Assembly: GCA_945290265.1 (NCBI GenBank)
Contig: CALYQW010000017.1
Coordinates: 1-64,000 of the forward strand
DNA: 64,000 bases
Origin: an uncultured Erwinia sp.
GTDB taxonomy: Bacteria; Pseudomonadota; Gammaproteobacteria; Enterobacterales; Enterobacteriaceae
Direction: 5' to 3'
The position numbers were made by a program, and so were the translations under genes. Shown here piece by piece: positions 11,037 to 20,636 of the stretch; within the stretch, counting starts at the first letter, position 1, and each line of letters opens with the position of its first letter. The notes beneath the pieces were generated by a model. That model saw only the letters and a program-made list of their open reading frames with translations. It had not been told where the DNA came from and searched no databases.

Positions 11037-11093
11037 AGCCAGGTCAACGACCAGGTCAACTACGTTTCACCATCCCGTTTCACGGGCTGGCGA
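11037..11093 (-). repeat. Dispersed intergenic repeat, copy B
   Basis: Read on the minus strand this gives TCGCCAG, a perfect hairpin CCCGT-gaa-ACGGG, ATGGTGAAACGT, then GTTGACCTGG followed by TCGTTGACCTGG. It matches window positions 1-43. The hairpin arms differ between the two copies but stay paired (CCCGT/ACGGG here, TCCGC/GCGGA there), so the structure is conserved. It lies between the convergent sseA and sseB. Confidence 0.75.
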
Positions 11094-11236
11094 CAAGGGG
11101 CGATCAGGTGAAGCACGCCTCGCGCCGCCGTCCGTGGCGGCTTATCCTGGAAACCGGCGCAACCTCGGTGACGTTCCTGATGCCGCCCTAAGGTCAACGA
11201 CCAGATCAAGGTCAAGGTCAAAGGCAACGGCCAGGG
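11094..11236. repeat. Continuation of the sseA-sseB repeat: GC hairpin and TTGACC-type hexamers
   Basis: A hairpin GCCGCC-gtccgt-GGCGGC lies at 11124-11141. At 11190-11236 the minus strand reads as degenerate hexamers: TTGACC, TTGACC, TTGATC, TGGTCG, TTGACC. Together with copy B this fills the gap between sseA and sseB. E. coli has the small RNA RyfA at the same locus, but I do not recognise its sequence here. Function is unknown. Confidence 0.5.
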
Positions 11237-11248
11237 AAAAACCTGGGG

Positions 11249-12040
11249 TTAGAGGTTTTTCACTTTGATATCGCGCAGGAAACTGCCCCAGCGCCGTTCG
11301 TAGAATGGCGTGATATGCGCAATAAAAAAGTGACTGATCCCTGTATCCCCTTCCACCACCTGACAAATATCTATCGGTTCATCTTCCGGCAGTGTGTCCG
11401 TTGCCACATTACCCGCAGCCTGGATAATGGCTTCCGCGTCGCCATCGGCTTCGATGCCAATCAGGATGTTGGCAGGCTGATCGGCCTGCTCGCGAATATG
11501 TGCCAGCCAGGCCCGACGTACCGGCTTGTGTTTGGCAAACAGTTGTGTCAGCGAATCCACCATCTGCGCCGGAGGTTGTGCAATTTTCGATAGCAGCAGC
11601 GAGCTGCCACCTTCCAGCACCGTCTGCTGGCTGAGCGCACTGCCGCCTTTATCCAGCAGATGCGTGATTTCAGACGGCGTAAACTCTTTCCCTTCTTCCA
11701 GCTTCGGATTAAGGAACAGCGTTTCGCCCTGCGTCATGGCAAACAGGGTGCGCACCGGCAGCGCGATCCACGCCTTCTGACCCTCAACCACCTGCTCCAG
11801 CGCCTCAACCGAGGTGAAAAACGGGATAACGCTGCTGCCGTCATCCTTTTCCCAGTGCTCCAGATCCAGCGCTGTCTCTTCCATCACCGGCCCTTCTCCC
11901 CCGGCGCGCTGGCCGGGGACGATCGCGCTGGATTCCATCAGCAGGGTAAAAAATTCTGGCCGGTGTGCTGGCTCCGTTGCCGCCAGTTTGAGAACCTCTT
12001 CAAGGCGGGGATTCAAATTATTCATTTTGATGTCCGTCAT
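11249..12040 (-). CDS. sseB: SseB family protein (enhanced serine sensitivity)
   Basis: The 263-residue protein matches E. coli SseB along its length, with conserved blocks [37 protein letters not shown] and [16 protein letters not shown]. Its biochemical role is not established; in E. coli overexpression affects serine sensitivity. I chose the ATG at 12040 because it overlaps the pepB stop as ATGA and gives the family length; an ATG at 12025 is an alternative. It is translationally coupled to pepB. Confidence 0.9.
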   Translation of the reverse strand: MTDIKMNNLNPRLEEVLKLAATEPAHRPEFFTLLMESSAIVPGQRAGGEGPVMEETALDLEHWEKDDGSSVIPFFTSVEALEQVVEGQKAWIALPVRTLFAMTQGETLFLNPKLEEGKEFTPSEITHLLDKGGSALSQQTVLEGGSSLLLSKIAQPPAQMVDSLTQLFAKHKPVRRAWLAHIREQADQPANILIGIEADGDAEAIIQAAGNVATDTLPEDEPIDICQVVEGDTGISHFFIAHITPFYERRWGSFLRDIKVKNL

Positions 12041-13335
12041 GCCCGATCGTCTGCCAGCAGCAGATTCGCCAGGGTTCTTACCCCCAACCCTGTCGCGCCC
12101 GCTGACCACTGCTCAACCGCCCCTTTGCGGTAGGTTGCCGAGCAGTCAATATGCAGCCAGCCCTGCTGATAATCCGTGACAAAGTGCGACAGGAACGCAG
12201 CGGCCGTGCTGGCACCGGCAGAGTGAGACGGGCTGGCAATATTGTTAAGATCGGCAAAGTTAGACGGCAGCTGGCTGCGGTGGAACTCCGCCAGCGGCAG
12301 ACGCCAGAATGGCTCGTTTTCTGCGTCAGCACTGGTCAGCAGCGCCTGTGCCAGGCTGTCGTCAAAGCTGAACAGCGCATGGTAATCATTGCCCAGCGCG
12401 GTTTTGGCTGCACCGGTCAGGGTGGCGGCATCAATTAGCAGTTTCGGTGCCAGCGCGCTGGCGTCAATCAGACCGTCGGCCAGCACCAGACGCCCTTCGG
12501 CATCGGTATTCATCACTTCCACGGTTTTACCGTTACGGTAACGGATAATATCTCCCAGCTTAAAGGCATTTCCGCTAACCATATTGTCGGCGCAGCACAG
12601 GATCAGCTTCACCCGCTGATTCAGGCCACGACCGATCGCCAGCGCCAGCGCACCGGTCAGAGTGGCAGCGCCGCCCATATCCGACTTCATCGAGTCCATA
12701 AAGCCGCTCTGCTTCAGGCTGTAACCGCCGGTGTCGAAGGTGATCCCTTTACCGACCAGGCAGGCATGCAGCGGCGCATCTTCACTACCACCCGGGTTAA
12801 AGTCCAGGGTCAGCAGTACCGGTGGCCGCGATGAACCGCGTCCAACGGCATGCAGCCCGCTGTAGTTTTGCAGGCGCAGATCGTCACCTTTGGTGATCCG
12901 GTAGCTGATGCGCTCGCCACCCACCTCCGTCAGCAGATCAACCGCACGGATCGCCAGCTGCTCCGGCCCCAGATCTTCAGCAGGCAGATTAATGGTGTCA
13001 CGCACCCAGTCGATAATCTGCAAACGTCGCGTCAGCTCATGCCGATCGTCGTCGCTCAGCTGCGGCCACTCCACCTGGCGCTGCCCTTTCGGCCCGCGAA
13101 ACCCCTGCCAGAAAGCCCAGCTCTTTTCCAGTCCCCAGCCTTCGCCGCTCAGCTGAACATGGCGAATACCCTGGCCATCAATTTTGCGTGCCGCGCGCTG
13201 GATAACCGCCAGTGGATGCTGGCCGTTAAGGTGGATAGTTATCCCACTGTCGTTACTGCTGAGGATCGCTTTCTCGCCCCAGCGCACATCAGCCGCCGCT
13301 GCGGACAGCGCTACAGTCATAATTGGGGTAGTCAT
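12037..13335 (-). CDS. pepB: Peptidase B (aminopeptidase, M17 family)
   Basis: PepB is a cytoplasmic leucyl-aminopeptidase-type enzyme with two metal ions. The 432-residue protein carries the M17 active-site blocks [26 protein letters not shown] and the signature [12 protein letters not shown]. It ends overlapping sseB by four bases. In E. coli it follows iscX at the end of the isc operon. Here its start lies only 130 bases after the iscS stop, because iscU, iscA, hscB, hscA, fdx and iscX are not present between them. Confidence 0.96.
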   Translation of the reverse strand: MTTPIMTVALSAAAADVRWGEKAILSSNDSGITIHLNGQHPLAVIQRAARKIDGQGIRHVQLSGEGWGLEKSWAFWQGFRGPKGQRQVEWPQLSDDDRHELTRRLQIIDWVRDTINLPAEDLGPEQLAIRAVDLLTEVGGERISYRITKGDDLRLQNYSGLHAVGRGSSRPPVLLTLDFNPGGSEDAPLHACLVGKGITFDTGGYSLKQSGFMDSMKSDMGGAATLTGALALAIGRGLNQRVKLILCCADNMVSGNAFKLGDIIRYRNGKTVEVMNTDAEGRLVLADGLIDASALAPKLLIDAATLTGAAKTALGNDYHALFSFDDSLAQALLTSADAENEPFWRLPLAEFHRSQLPSNFADLNNIASPSHSAGASTAAAFLSHFVTDYQQGWLHIDCSATYRKGAVEQWSAGATGLGVRTLANLLLADDRA

Positions 13336-13465
13336 TGCATACTCCTTGTTTAGCTTTAATCATTCCCGAACGTTCGGCGCTACTGTTCAGCGCCGACGGG
13401 ATCTTATGCTTGATGGGGTAACAGATTATCAGAAATGTTAATCAGATGTTGGTAGCGGATGCGGT

Positions 13466-14665
13466 TCAGCCCGCCGCTGCCGCCTGCTGTGCACAATATG
13501 CCTGCCATTGCGGTGAATTCATCCGCAGCTTAGCCACTGACGTCACAAACAGCTGAATGGCGTAATCAATTTCGTCTTCGCTGGTGAAGCGCCCGAAGGA
13601 GAAGCGGAAGGAGCTGTACGCCAGTTCATCGCTCAGCCCCATTTCATGCAGCACATAAGAAGGGGCCATACTGGCTGAGTTACAGGCCGATCCGGAAGAA
13701 ATCGCCAGATCTTTCAGCGTCATCAGCAGCATTTCGCCCTCAATGTAACCAATGCTGATATTAAGAATATTGCCGGCCCCGTGCTGCAGTGAGCCATTGA
13801 TCGCCACCTGTTCGACCGCGCTTATTCCCTGCCAAAAACGCTGACGCAGCGCGGCAATGCGCGCCATTTCTCTCGCCATTTCCTGCTGCGCAATCTGGCA
13901 GGCTTCGCCCATGCCAACTATCTGATGAACCGGCAGCGTGCCGGAGCGCATACCGCGTTCATGCCCGCCGCCGTGGATTTGCGCCTGCAGGCGCACCGCC
14001 GGGTTACGCCGCACATAGAGCGCACCGATGCCTTTCGGGCCATAAATTTTATGAGCAGAAAAGGAGAGCAAATCCACCGGCAGGCTGCTGACATCCACCG
14101 GCCGTTTGCCCACGCTTTGGGTAGCATCAACATGAAACAGGATGTCACGCGCCCGGCACAGTTCACCGATGGCGGCGATATCCTGCACCACACCGGTTTC
14201 GTTATTAACGTGCATAATGGACACCAGCACCGTGTCATCGCGCAGGGCATTTTTAAGCTGTTCAGGGTCGATCAGACCATTGGCTGCGGGTTTCAGCCAG
14301 CTGACGCTGAACCCTTCGCGTTCAAGCTGCGCACAGGTGTCCAGCACCGCTTTATGCTCGGTCACGCAGGTCACGATGTGTCGGCCTTTTTGCTGCAGCT
14401 CATGGGCTGCGCCTTTGATCGCCAGATTATTGGCTTCGGTGGCACCGGAGGTAAAGACGATTTCGCGCGGCTCAGCACCGATAAGATCGGCCACCTGATT
14501 ACGCGCTACATCAACGGCTTCTTCAGCCTGCCAGCCAAAACGGTGCGAACGGGAAGCCGGATTACCGAAGGTGCCATCCTGAGTGAGGTACAGCATCATC
14601 TTTGCCGCCACGCGCGGGTCAGCGGGCGTAGTCGCAGCGTAATCCAGATAGATGGGTAATTTCAT
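13466..14665 (-). CDS. iscS: Cysteine desulfurase IscS
   Basis: IscS removes sulfur from cysteine and supplies it for Fe-S clusters, tRNA thiolation and other pathways. I start at 14665 ([14 protein letters not shown]), giving 399 residues. The PLP lysine is in [12 protein letters not shown] and the catalytic Cys, aligned with E. coli Cys328, is in [10 protein letters not shown]. The C-terminal tail ends QQAAAAG and lacks the conserved ending of E. coli IscS (WAHH), in the region used for IscU binding. No iscU follows; the next gene is pepB. The enzyme may therefore serve mainly tRNA thiolation. Confidence 0.95.
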   Translation of the reverse strand: MKLPIYLDYAATTPADPRVAAKMMLYLTQDGTFGNPASRSHRFGWQAEEAVDVARNQVADLIGAEPREIVFTSGATEANNLAIKGAAHELQQKGRHIVTCVTEHKAVLDTCAQLEREGFSVSWLKPAANGLIDPEQLKNALRDDTVLVSIMHVNNETGVVQDIAAIGELCRARDILFHVDATQSVGKRPVDVSSLPVDLLSFSAHKIYGPKGIGALYVRRNPAVRLQAQIHGGGHERGMRSGTLPVHQIVGMGEACQIAQQEMAREMARIAALRQRFWQGISAVEQVAINGSLQHGAGNILNISIGYIEGEMLLMTLKDLAISSGSACNSASMAPSYVLHEMGLSDELAYSSFRFSFGRFTSEDEIDYAIQLFVTSVAKLRMNSPQWQAYCAQQAAAAG

Positions 14666-14792
14666 GACAGGGTTAGCTCCGTACAAAAGTGTTTGCACGC
14701 CGCTAACCCTGCCGCTGCTTCAGCTTGCGGTACTGCCCCCGAACGGGAGCAGCAGCATCCGAAGCAATATCACAGCGACAGCCGGATAGTAA

Positions 14793-15290
14793 TCAGGCGC
14801 GCAGATTAATGTTAATGGTGTCCTGCATACGGCCATGGGGCGCACGGCGGTTCTCACTGGCATGCTGACGATCGGCAACGTCGAGGATTTCCTGGTTGTT
14901 GACCAGTTCGGCCAGCGTAATGTTATTCAGAAATTCGCTGATACGTTCGCTCAGATCGCGCCACAGTACATGAGTCAGACAACGCTCGCCGCCCTGGCAT
15001 CCTTCTTTACCCTGACAGCGGGTGGCATCAACCGACTCATCCACTGCAGTAATAACCGCACCTACCGCAATAGCATCCGCCTCTTTGCCCAGCAGATAGC
15101 CACCACCCGGTCCACGTACGCTGGATACCAGACCGTTTTTACGCAGACGTGAAAACAGCTGCTCCAGATAAGACAGGGAAATGCCCTGGCGTTCTGAAAT
15201 ATCAGCTAATGGCACCGGTCCCTGGTGAGAGTGCAGTGCAACGTCAAGCATAGCGGTAACCGCATAGCGGCCTTTGGATGTCAGTCTCAT
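14793..15290 (-). CDS. iscR: Fe-S cluster-responsive transcription factor IscR
   Basis: IscR is an Rrf2-family winged-helix regulator that senses Fe-S status through a [2Fe-2S] cluster. The start at 15290 ([19 protein letters not shown]) gives 165 residues. The three cluster cysteines and the His lie in [17 protein letters not shown], so cluster binding should be intact. The DNA-binding helix [18 protein letters not shown] matches E. coli. It is followed by iscS after 127 bases. In E. coli it represses its own operon and activates suf; with the isc operon cut down here, control of suf may be its main remaining task (inference). Confidence 0.96.
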   Translation of the reverse strand: MRLTSKGRYAVTAMLDVALHSHQGPVPLADISERQGISLSYLEQLFSRLRKNGLVSSVRGPGGGYLLGKEADAIAVGAVITAVDESVDATRCQGKEGCQGGERCLTHVLWRDLSERISEFLNNITLAELVNNQEILDVADRQHASENRRAPHGRMQDTININLRA

Positions 15291-15365
15291 GGCGTAAACC
15301 ACCTTACTAATAGCCCCGGACGGGCGTTCTGGAAGATGGACGCAAGTCTGACATTCCCGAGTAAA

Positions 15366-15415
15366 TTGGTCAAGTATTTAACCTGGTAAAACACTCAACT
15401 ATTTAACCTGGTGTT
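15366..15415 (-). promoter_or_regulatory. iscR promoter region with two repeated IscR-type sites
   Basis: The minus strand reads ACCAGGTTAAATAGTTGAG and then ACCAGGTTAAATACTTGACC, two near-identical units. Each resembles half of a type 1 IscR site (ATASYYGACT...). TTGACC at 15368-15373 is a plausible -35 element for iscR. The arrangement resembles the E. coli iscR promoter, where IscR represses. Binding has not been shown here. Confidence 0.6.
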
Positions 15416-15451
15416 TCACTCAGGTATCAACTACATGAATATCCTGAAAAA

Positions 15452-16177
15452 TTACTTTCCTTGCGGATTTTCCAGCGATGACAGCATGCCGCGCAGGATA
15501 TTCAGCTCATCCCTTTCCGGGCGCGCGCGGGTAAACAGACGTCGCACTTTGCTCATCACCTGCCCCGGATTCGCCGCCCGAATAAAGCCGCTGTCGACCA
15601 ACATGGTTTCCAGGTGCTGATAAAAACGCTCAAGGTCATCCACCAGCGGATAAGGGGATGGCTGATGTTCCTGCTGTCCGCTTTCCAGCTGTTGCAGCCA
15701 GGCCATACGCACTTCATAAGCAATGATCTGTACCGCCATCGCCAGATTCAGCGAGCTGTACTCCGGGTTGGCGGCAATTGCCACGTGATAGTGGCATTTC
15801 TGCAGTTCGTCATTGGTCAGCCCTACGCGCTCGCGGCCAAACACCAGCGCGACCGGTGCCAGCTGCACCTCTTCGATACTCTTCACGCCGCATTCACGCG
15901 GTTCGAGCATCGGCCAGGGCAGTGAGCGTGAACGGGCGCTGGTGCCAACCACCAGACTGCAGCCGGCAATGGCGTCATCGAGGCTGTTAACAATTTTGGC
16001 ATCGCCTATCACATCGCTGGCACCAGCGGCCAGCGCAATCGCCTGCGAGTCCGGTTTTACCAGCGGATTAACCAGATACAGACTGGTCAGCCCCATGGTT
16101 TTCATCGCACGGGCTACGGAGCCCATATTGCCCGTGTGGGAGGTTTCTACCAGTACAATTCGGATATTCTGCAACAT
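15452..16177 (-). CDS. trmJ: tRNA (cytidine/uridine-2'-O-)-methyltransferase TrmJ
   Basis: TrmJ methylates the ribose of residue 32 in several tRNAs. The 241-residue protein is of the SPOUT class: the N-terminal [20 protein letters not shown] and the knot motifs [14 protein letters not shown] and [16 protein letters not shown] are clear. It is divergent from suhB, as in E. coli, and lies upstream of iscR. Confidence 0.95.
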   Translation of the reverse strand: MLQNIRIVLVETSHTGNMGSVARAMKTMGLTSLYLVNPLVKPDSQAIALAAGASDVIGDAKIVNSLDDAIAGCSLVVGTSARSRSLPWPMLEPRECGVKSIEEVQLAPVALVFGRERVGLTNDELQKCHYHVAIAANPEYSSLNLAMAVQIIAYEVRMAWLQQLESGQQEHQPSPYPLVDDLERFYQHLETMLVDSGFIRAANPGQVMSKVRRLFTRARPERDELNILRGMLSSLENPQGK

Positions 16178-16317
16178 GAGAGCATTGGATTCTGATGGGT
16201 TAATTTGAGGATGCTAACATATTTTCAGGACATTTGCCGTTACCGCTGATATACTATGCGCCGTTTTCTTTACTGTCCCGTGACAGGCCGTTCTTTAACA
16301 TCCAGTGAGACGATACC

Positions 16318-17121
16318 ATGCATCCGATGCTCAACATCGCCGTGCGCGCTGCGCGCAAGGCCGGAAACGTAATTGCCAAGAACTATGAAACCCCGGACGC
16401 CGTCGAAGCCAGCCAGAAAGGCAGCAACGACTTCGTTACCAATGTTGACCGTGAAGCGGAGCGCCAGATTATTGAGGTGATCCGTAAGTCTTACCCGAAA
16501 CACACCATTATTACTGAAGAAAGTGGTGAGTTAGCCGGTGAAGATCAGGATGTGCAATGGGTTATCGATCCACTGGATGGCACCACCAACTTTATCAAAC
16601 GTCTGCCCCATTTCTCCGTTTCCATTGCCGTGCGCATTAAAGGCCGCACTGAAGTGGCCGTGGTTTACGATCCAATGCGCAATGAACTGTTCAGCGCGGT
16701 GCGCGGACAGGGCGCACAGCTTAATGGCTATCGTCTGCGCGGCAGCACAGCACGCGATCTGGATGGCACCATTCTGGCAACCGGCTTCCCTTTCAAGCTG
16801 AAGCAGCATGCCACCCCGTATATTAATATCGTCGGGAAACTGTTTACCCAGTGTGCGGATTTCCGTCGTACCGGTTCTGCCGCGCTGGATCTGGCCTATG
16901 TCGCCTCCGGTCGCGTTGACGGTTATTTTGAGATTGGTCTGAAGCCGTGGGATTTTGCTGCCGGTGAGCTGCTGGTGCGGGAAGCGGGCGGTCTGGTGAC
17001 TGACTTTGTGGGTGCTCACGGTTATATGCATTCCGGTAATATCGTCGCCGGTAACCCGCGCGTGGTAAAATCCCTGCTGGCCGCGATGCGTGATGAGTTG
17101 AGTGAGGCGCTGAAGCGCTAA
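16318..17121 (+). CDS. suhB: Inositol-1-monophosphatase / rRNA antitermination factor SuhB
   Basis: SuhB hydrolyses inositol monophosphate in vitro and in E. coli also acts with NusA in rRNA transcription and folding. The 267-residue protein carries the Li-sensitive phosphatase motifs EESGE, DPLDGTTNF and WDFAAGELLVREAGG. The length matches E. coli. It has its own promoter region shared divergently with trmJ, and a strong terminator follows at 17161-17194. Confidence 0.96.
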   Translation: MHPMLNIAVRAARKAGNVIAKNYETPDAVEASQKGSNDFVTNVDREAERQIIEVIRKSYPKHTIITEESGELAGEDQDVQWVIDPLDGTTNFIKRLPHFSVSIAVRIKGRTEVAVVYDPMRNELFSAVRGQGAQLNGYRLRGSTARDLDGTILATGFPFKLKQHATPYINIVGKLFTQCADFRRTGSAALDLAYVASGRVDGYFEIGLKPWDFAAGELLVREAGGLVTDFVGAHGYMHSGNIVAGNPRVVKSLLAAMRDELSEALKR

Positions 17122-17160
17122 TTAGTGGGTGGCCCCTGAGTGGGGTTATCACATTGATGA

Positions 17161-17194
17161 AAAAAGCCTGCATGGCTGACATGCGGGCTTTTTT
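17161..17194 (+). terminator. Rho-independent terminator after suhB
   Basis: AAAAAGCCTGCATG pairs with CATGCGGGCTTTTTT around gctga, with one mismatch in the stem. It lies about 40 bases after the suhB stop and ends in a T run. Confidence 0.85.
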
Positions 17195-17221
17195 ATTGGT
17201 TTTTTAAATGGGTGTTTTTTT

Positions 17222-17256
17222 AGGTCAGGATCAACGGCTCTGGCCAGGGCCTGGTT
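17222..17256. repeat. Short degenerate relative of the TTGACC/TGGCC hexamer repeat
   Basis: The minus strand reads CCTGGCCAGAGCCGTTGATC and CTGACC, recalling the hexamer part of the repeats at 1-66 and 11037-11236. The hairpin part is missing. It lies in the suhB-csiE gap (17122-17383), in which I see no gene. Confidence 0.35.
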
Positions 17257-17383
17257 TGTTGCCGGTGGCGTTCTGTGAATCAGCGATGATTTTTTTGTGA
17301 CCGACTTTGAGAAATCAGTGCCTATCCGCGCGTCCTGACACCTTCCGGCTATGCTTATGCCATGTTTCCTTTATTGATCAGTC

Positions 17384-18682
17384 GTGCCAATGATGAGCAT
17401 AACTTCAGCGGATAATTCGGTGCTTTCCGCGGTGCAGCGACGCTGTCAGCTGGCCCTGATGCTTTGCCTGCCCGCACCGCCCTTAAGCTGTGAGGCTGTC
17501 TGCCAGTTTAACCGGGTCGGTCTTAGCGTCACCCTGCAGGATATCGCCGACGTAAATCACTCGCTGCAGCGCTGCTTTATTCTGAAGATTACCCTCAGCC
17601 GTGCGCAGGACAAGTTACAGCTTATCGGCTCCCCCCTGAGCCGCCATCTCTGCCTGCTGCACCACTTACGCCTGGCAATACGGCTGTCGCCGCTTTTTGT
17701 GCAGGACTATTTCTCTCCGGCCCTGCGCCAGTTGCTGCAGGAGAAGCAGACCGACCGTGCGCTGTATGATGATCATAATCTCAGCACCCTGACAGAATTA
17801 ATGGCGCAGCAGTTACAGCGCACTTTCAGCCGCCACGATCGTCAGTTGATCTGTCTGTGGCTGCAGTACTCGTTTCTCGCGCAAGAACATCGGGTATTCA
17901 GCGATCGCCAGCTTCACTGGCTGGAACAAAAGCCGGAGTATGCCCTTGCCCGGGAAATTATTCGCTATCGGGCAAAACGCGGCTTTCCGTGCAATGATAC
18001 CGATCAGGCCGCGCTGCTGGTGCTGGCCCTGAATCAGCTGTACATCCCTCATACCGCTAAGCTGACCTGTGAGTCGGAGCAGCAGTTACTGACCGCGGTG
18101 ACGCGTCTGATGCAGCGCTTTCTGGCACTGTGTGGCGAAACTTATCATTTCAGTGTGGAAAGCGGATTACGCGAGCGGCTCTACAGCCATATGGCGCAGG
18201 CGCTGGATCGCAGCTACCTGCAAACAGACACCGAATCCGCGATTGCCGGCGAAGTAGCGCACAACTATCCTCGTTTGCTGCGCACCACGGTTGCCGCCCT
18301 GACGGAGTTTGAACGCCAGTATGATGTACAATTTTCTGATGAAGAGCTGGGGCTTACCACCATTATTTTTGGTGCCTGGCTGATACGCGGTCATACGCTG
18401 CATGAAAAACATGTGCTGCTGCTGACCAGCAACAATCCGCAGCTGGAAGAACAGCTGGAACTGCAAATTCGTGAACTGACGCTGCTACCCTTACATATCA
18501 AACGCCTTGATGTGCAGACCTTCCAACAGCAGGGAGCGCCGAAAGGGATCAGTATGGTGGTTACCCCCTACACCATCCAGCTCCCGCTGTTTTCCCCACC
18601 GCTAATCCACGTCACTCTGCCGCTGGATAAACAGCAAAGACAGTCAATCCGCGCCCTGCTGGAAACGGTAGTGGTCAACTAA
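17384..18682 (+). CDS. csiE: CsiE-like stationary-phase protein with PRD domains
   Basis: In E. coli CsiE is a sigma-S and CRP-dependent stationary-phase protein of unknown function, related to PRD-containing transcriptional antiterminators. This 432-residue homologue keeps SVLSAVQRRCQ at the N-terminus, a central region around QLICLWLQYSFLAQEH, and the well-conserved C-terminal half (FSDEELGLTTIIFGAWL, LPLFSPPLIHV). Many positions differ in the N-terminal third. It lies downstream of suhB, as in E. coli, but here the ugp operon converges on it, 34 bases away. Confidence 0.88.
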   Translation: MPMMSITSADNSVLSAVQRRCQLALMLCLPAPPLSCEAVCQFNRVGLSVTLQDIADVNHSLQRCFILKITLSRAQDKLQLIGSPLSRHLCLLHHLRLAIRLSPLFVQDYFSPALRQLLQEKQTDRALYDDHNLSTLTELMAQQLQRTFSRHDRQLICLWLQYSFLAQEHRVFSDRQLHWLEQKPEYALAREIIRYRAKRGFPCNDTDQAALLVLALNQLYIPHTAKLTCESEQQLLTAVTRLMQRFLALCGETYHFSVESGLRERLYSHMAQALDRSYLQTDTESAIAGEVAHNYPRLLRTTVAALTEFERQYDVQFSDEELGLTTIIFGAWLIRGHTLHEKHVLLLTSNNPQLEEQLELQIRELTLLPLHIKRLDVQTFQQQGAPKGISMVVTPYTIQLPLFSPPLIHVTLPLDKQQRQSIRALLETVVVN

Positions 18683-18716
18683 AACTGACCACGACTTTCT
18701 CTATCCAGGCAAGTGA

Positions 18717-19787
18717 TTACTCGATCCGTTGCCCATTGTGATCGAAGAAGTGAAGCGATGTTGATGGCAGTTGAAGCCACAGCGTGCTACCCATTGCCGG
18801 ACGCACCGAATGCGGCAGGCGGACCACCATTTTGTTGCTGCCCCAGCGGCCATGAGCAAGATTATCTGCCCCCAGCATCTCCAGCGTATCCACCACCAGT
18901 GGAATGCCGCCGTCCTGCTGCGACGAGAGTTCAACATGCTCCGGGCGGATACCCACCGTTAGTCTGCGATCGGCCCATTTTGCCTTAGCCGCACTCAGCG
19001 GCAGCGCCATATGGTCGCTAAGATTGCAACGGCAACCGTCATTGTTCATCTGTCCGTCCAGCAGGTTCATGGCCGGTGCGCCGATAAAGCTGGCAACAAA
19101 ACGCGTGGCCGGTCGCTCATAGATCTCCACCGGCGTACCCAGCTGTTCCAGTATGCCTTTATTCATTACCATAACGCGCTGTGCCAGCGTCATAGCTTCA
19201 ACCTGGTCGTGCGTCACATACAGGCTGGTGGTGTTAAGACGACGATGCAGCTGCTGCAACTCCAGGCGCATCTGCACGCGCAGGCGGGCATCCAGGTTAG
19301 ACAAGGGTTCATCAAACAGAAACACTTCCGGTTCGCGAACGATGGCGCGCCCCATGGCCACCCGCTGACGCTGACCACCTGACAGTTCACGTGGACGACG
19401 CTGCAACAGCGCTTCCAGTTCCAGACTGCGTGCCGCTTCCAGCACGCGCTTACGGATATGCTCTTTGCCCATGCCGCGAATTTTCAGCCCCCAGGCCATG
19501 TTCTCTTCCACACTCATGTGCGGATAGAGGGCATAGTTCTGGAACACCATCGCAATACCGCGATCTTTCGGTTCTTCTTCGGTGACACGACGCGTATCGA
19601 TATAAATATCGCCGCTGGTCACAGATTCAAGACCGGCAACCATGCGTAGCAGGGTCGATTTTCCGCAGCCGGACGGGCCGACTATCACCATAAACTCACC
19701 GTTGTGAATTGATACATCCAGCGGCTGAATAATCTGGTTCCTGCCATCATAGGTTTTGGTGACGGCCTGAAGTCTTACGCCTGCCAT
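18717..19787 (-). CDS. ugpC: sn-Glycerol-3-phosphate ABC transporter ATP-binding protein UgpC
   Basis: UgpC is the cytoplasmic ATPase of the Pho-regulated glycerol-3-phosphate and glycerophosphodiester importer. The 356-residue protein has Walker A GPSGCGKST, the signature LSGGQRQRVA, Walker B VFLFDEPLSNLD, the His switch VTHD, and a C-terminal MalK-like regulatory domain. It is the last gene of the operon; three bases separate it from ugpE. The ugpQ phosphodiesterase that follows in E. coli is missing, and csiE comes next on the other strand. Confidence 0.96.
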   Translation of the reverse strand: MAGVRLQAVTKTYDGRNQIIQPLDVSIHNGEFMVIVGPSGCGKSTLLRMVAGLESVTSGDIYIDTRRVTEEEPKDRGIAMVFQNYALYPHMSVEENMAWGLKIRGMGKEHIRKRVLEAARSLELEALLQRRPRELSGGQRQRVAMGRAIVREPEVFLFDEPLSNLDARLRVQMRLELQQLHRRLNTTSLYVTHDQVEAMTLAQRVMVMNKGILEQLGTPVEIYERPATRFVASFIGAPAMNLLDGQMNNDGCRCNLSDHMALPLSAAKAKWADRRLTVGIRPEHVELSSQQDGGIPLVVDTLEMLGADNLAHGRWGSNKMVVRLPHSVRPAMGSTLWLQLPSTSLHFFDHNGQRIE

Positions 19788-19790
19788 AGT

Positions 19791-20636
19791 TTATTTCTCG
19801 CTCTCAACCAGACCACGCACAAAGGCGCGCTGCATCACTAAAACAATCACGACTGGTGGGATCAGCGTGAGGATCATCGCTGCCATTACCAGGTTCCATT
19901 GGGTTGCCGCATCACCGGTGGTTATCATGCTGCGAATGCCGGCCACAGCCGTGCCCAGTTTGCTGTCACTGATAATCAACAGTGGCCACATGTACTGGTT
20001 CCAGCCATAGATAAAGGTGATCACGAACAGCGCTGCCAGATTAGTTTTCGACAGCGGCAGCACGATATCCCGGAAAAAGCGCATCGGGCTGGCACCATCA
20101 ATACGTGCGGCTTCCATCAGCTCATCCGGTAACGTCATAAAGAACTGACGGAACAGGAACGTCGCGGTAGCCGACGCCATCAGTGGCAGGGTTAAGCCAC
20201 TGTAACTGTCGAGCATATTAAGGTCGGCAATCACGTCGACCGTCGGAAAAATACGGACTTCAACTGGTAACATCAGGGTGATAAAAATCATCCAGAAGAA
20301 CAGGTTGCGCAGCGGGAAGCGGAACCACACCAGTGCAAATGCAGAAAGTACAGAAACGGTGATTTTTCCGGTGGTGATCGCCAGTGCCATAATCAGGCTG
20401 TTCAGCAGCATGCTGCTGAAAGGGGCACTGTTTTGGCCGACACCCCTGGTCCAGATCCTGGCGATGTTATCCCACAAATGCGTACCGGGGATCAGCGGCA
20501 TTGGCACCTGAAACACCTGTTCCGTGCTGAGGGTGGCGGCTACAAACGCCGTATACAGCGGGAATAAAACGGTGATGATGCCAAGTGCCAGCAGGGTATG
20601 GCTGAAAATATCCAGCCCGCGTCGATTTTCGATCAT
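19791..20636 (-). CDS. ugpE: Glycerol-3-phosphate ABC transporter permease UgpE
   Basis: UgpE is one of two integral membrane permeases of the Ugp importer. The 281-residue protein has about six hydrophobic segments and the EAA loop [21 protein letters not shown] that contacts the ATPase. Its start overlaps the ugpA stop by four bases, implying translational coupling. The length matches E. coli (281). Confidence 0.96.
   Translation of the reverse strand: MIENRRGLDIFSHTLLALGIITVLFPLYTAFVAATLSTEQVFQVPMPLIPGTHLWDNIARIWTRGVGQNSAPFSSMLLNSLIMALAITTGKITVSVLSAFALVWFRFPLRNLFFWMIFITLMLPVEVRIFPTVDVIADLNMLDSYSGLTLPLMASATATFLFRQFFMTLPDELMEAARIDGASPMRFFRDIVLPLSKTNLAALFVITFIYGWNQYMWPLLIISDSKLGTAVAGIRSMITTGDAATQWNLVMAAMILTLIPPVVIVLVMQRAFVRGLVESEK

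Noticed and set aside
11003-11249. RyfA small RNA in the sseA-sseB gap
   Set aside because: E. coli has RyfA here, but I could not match its sequence; the gap is better described as repeat DNA.
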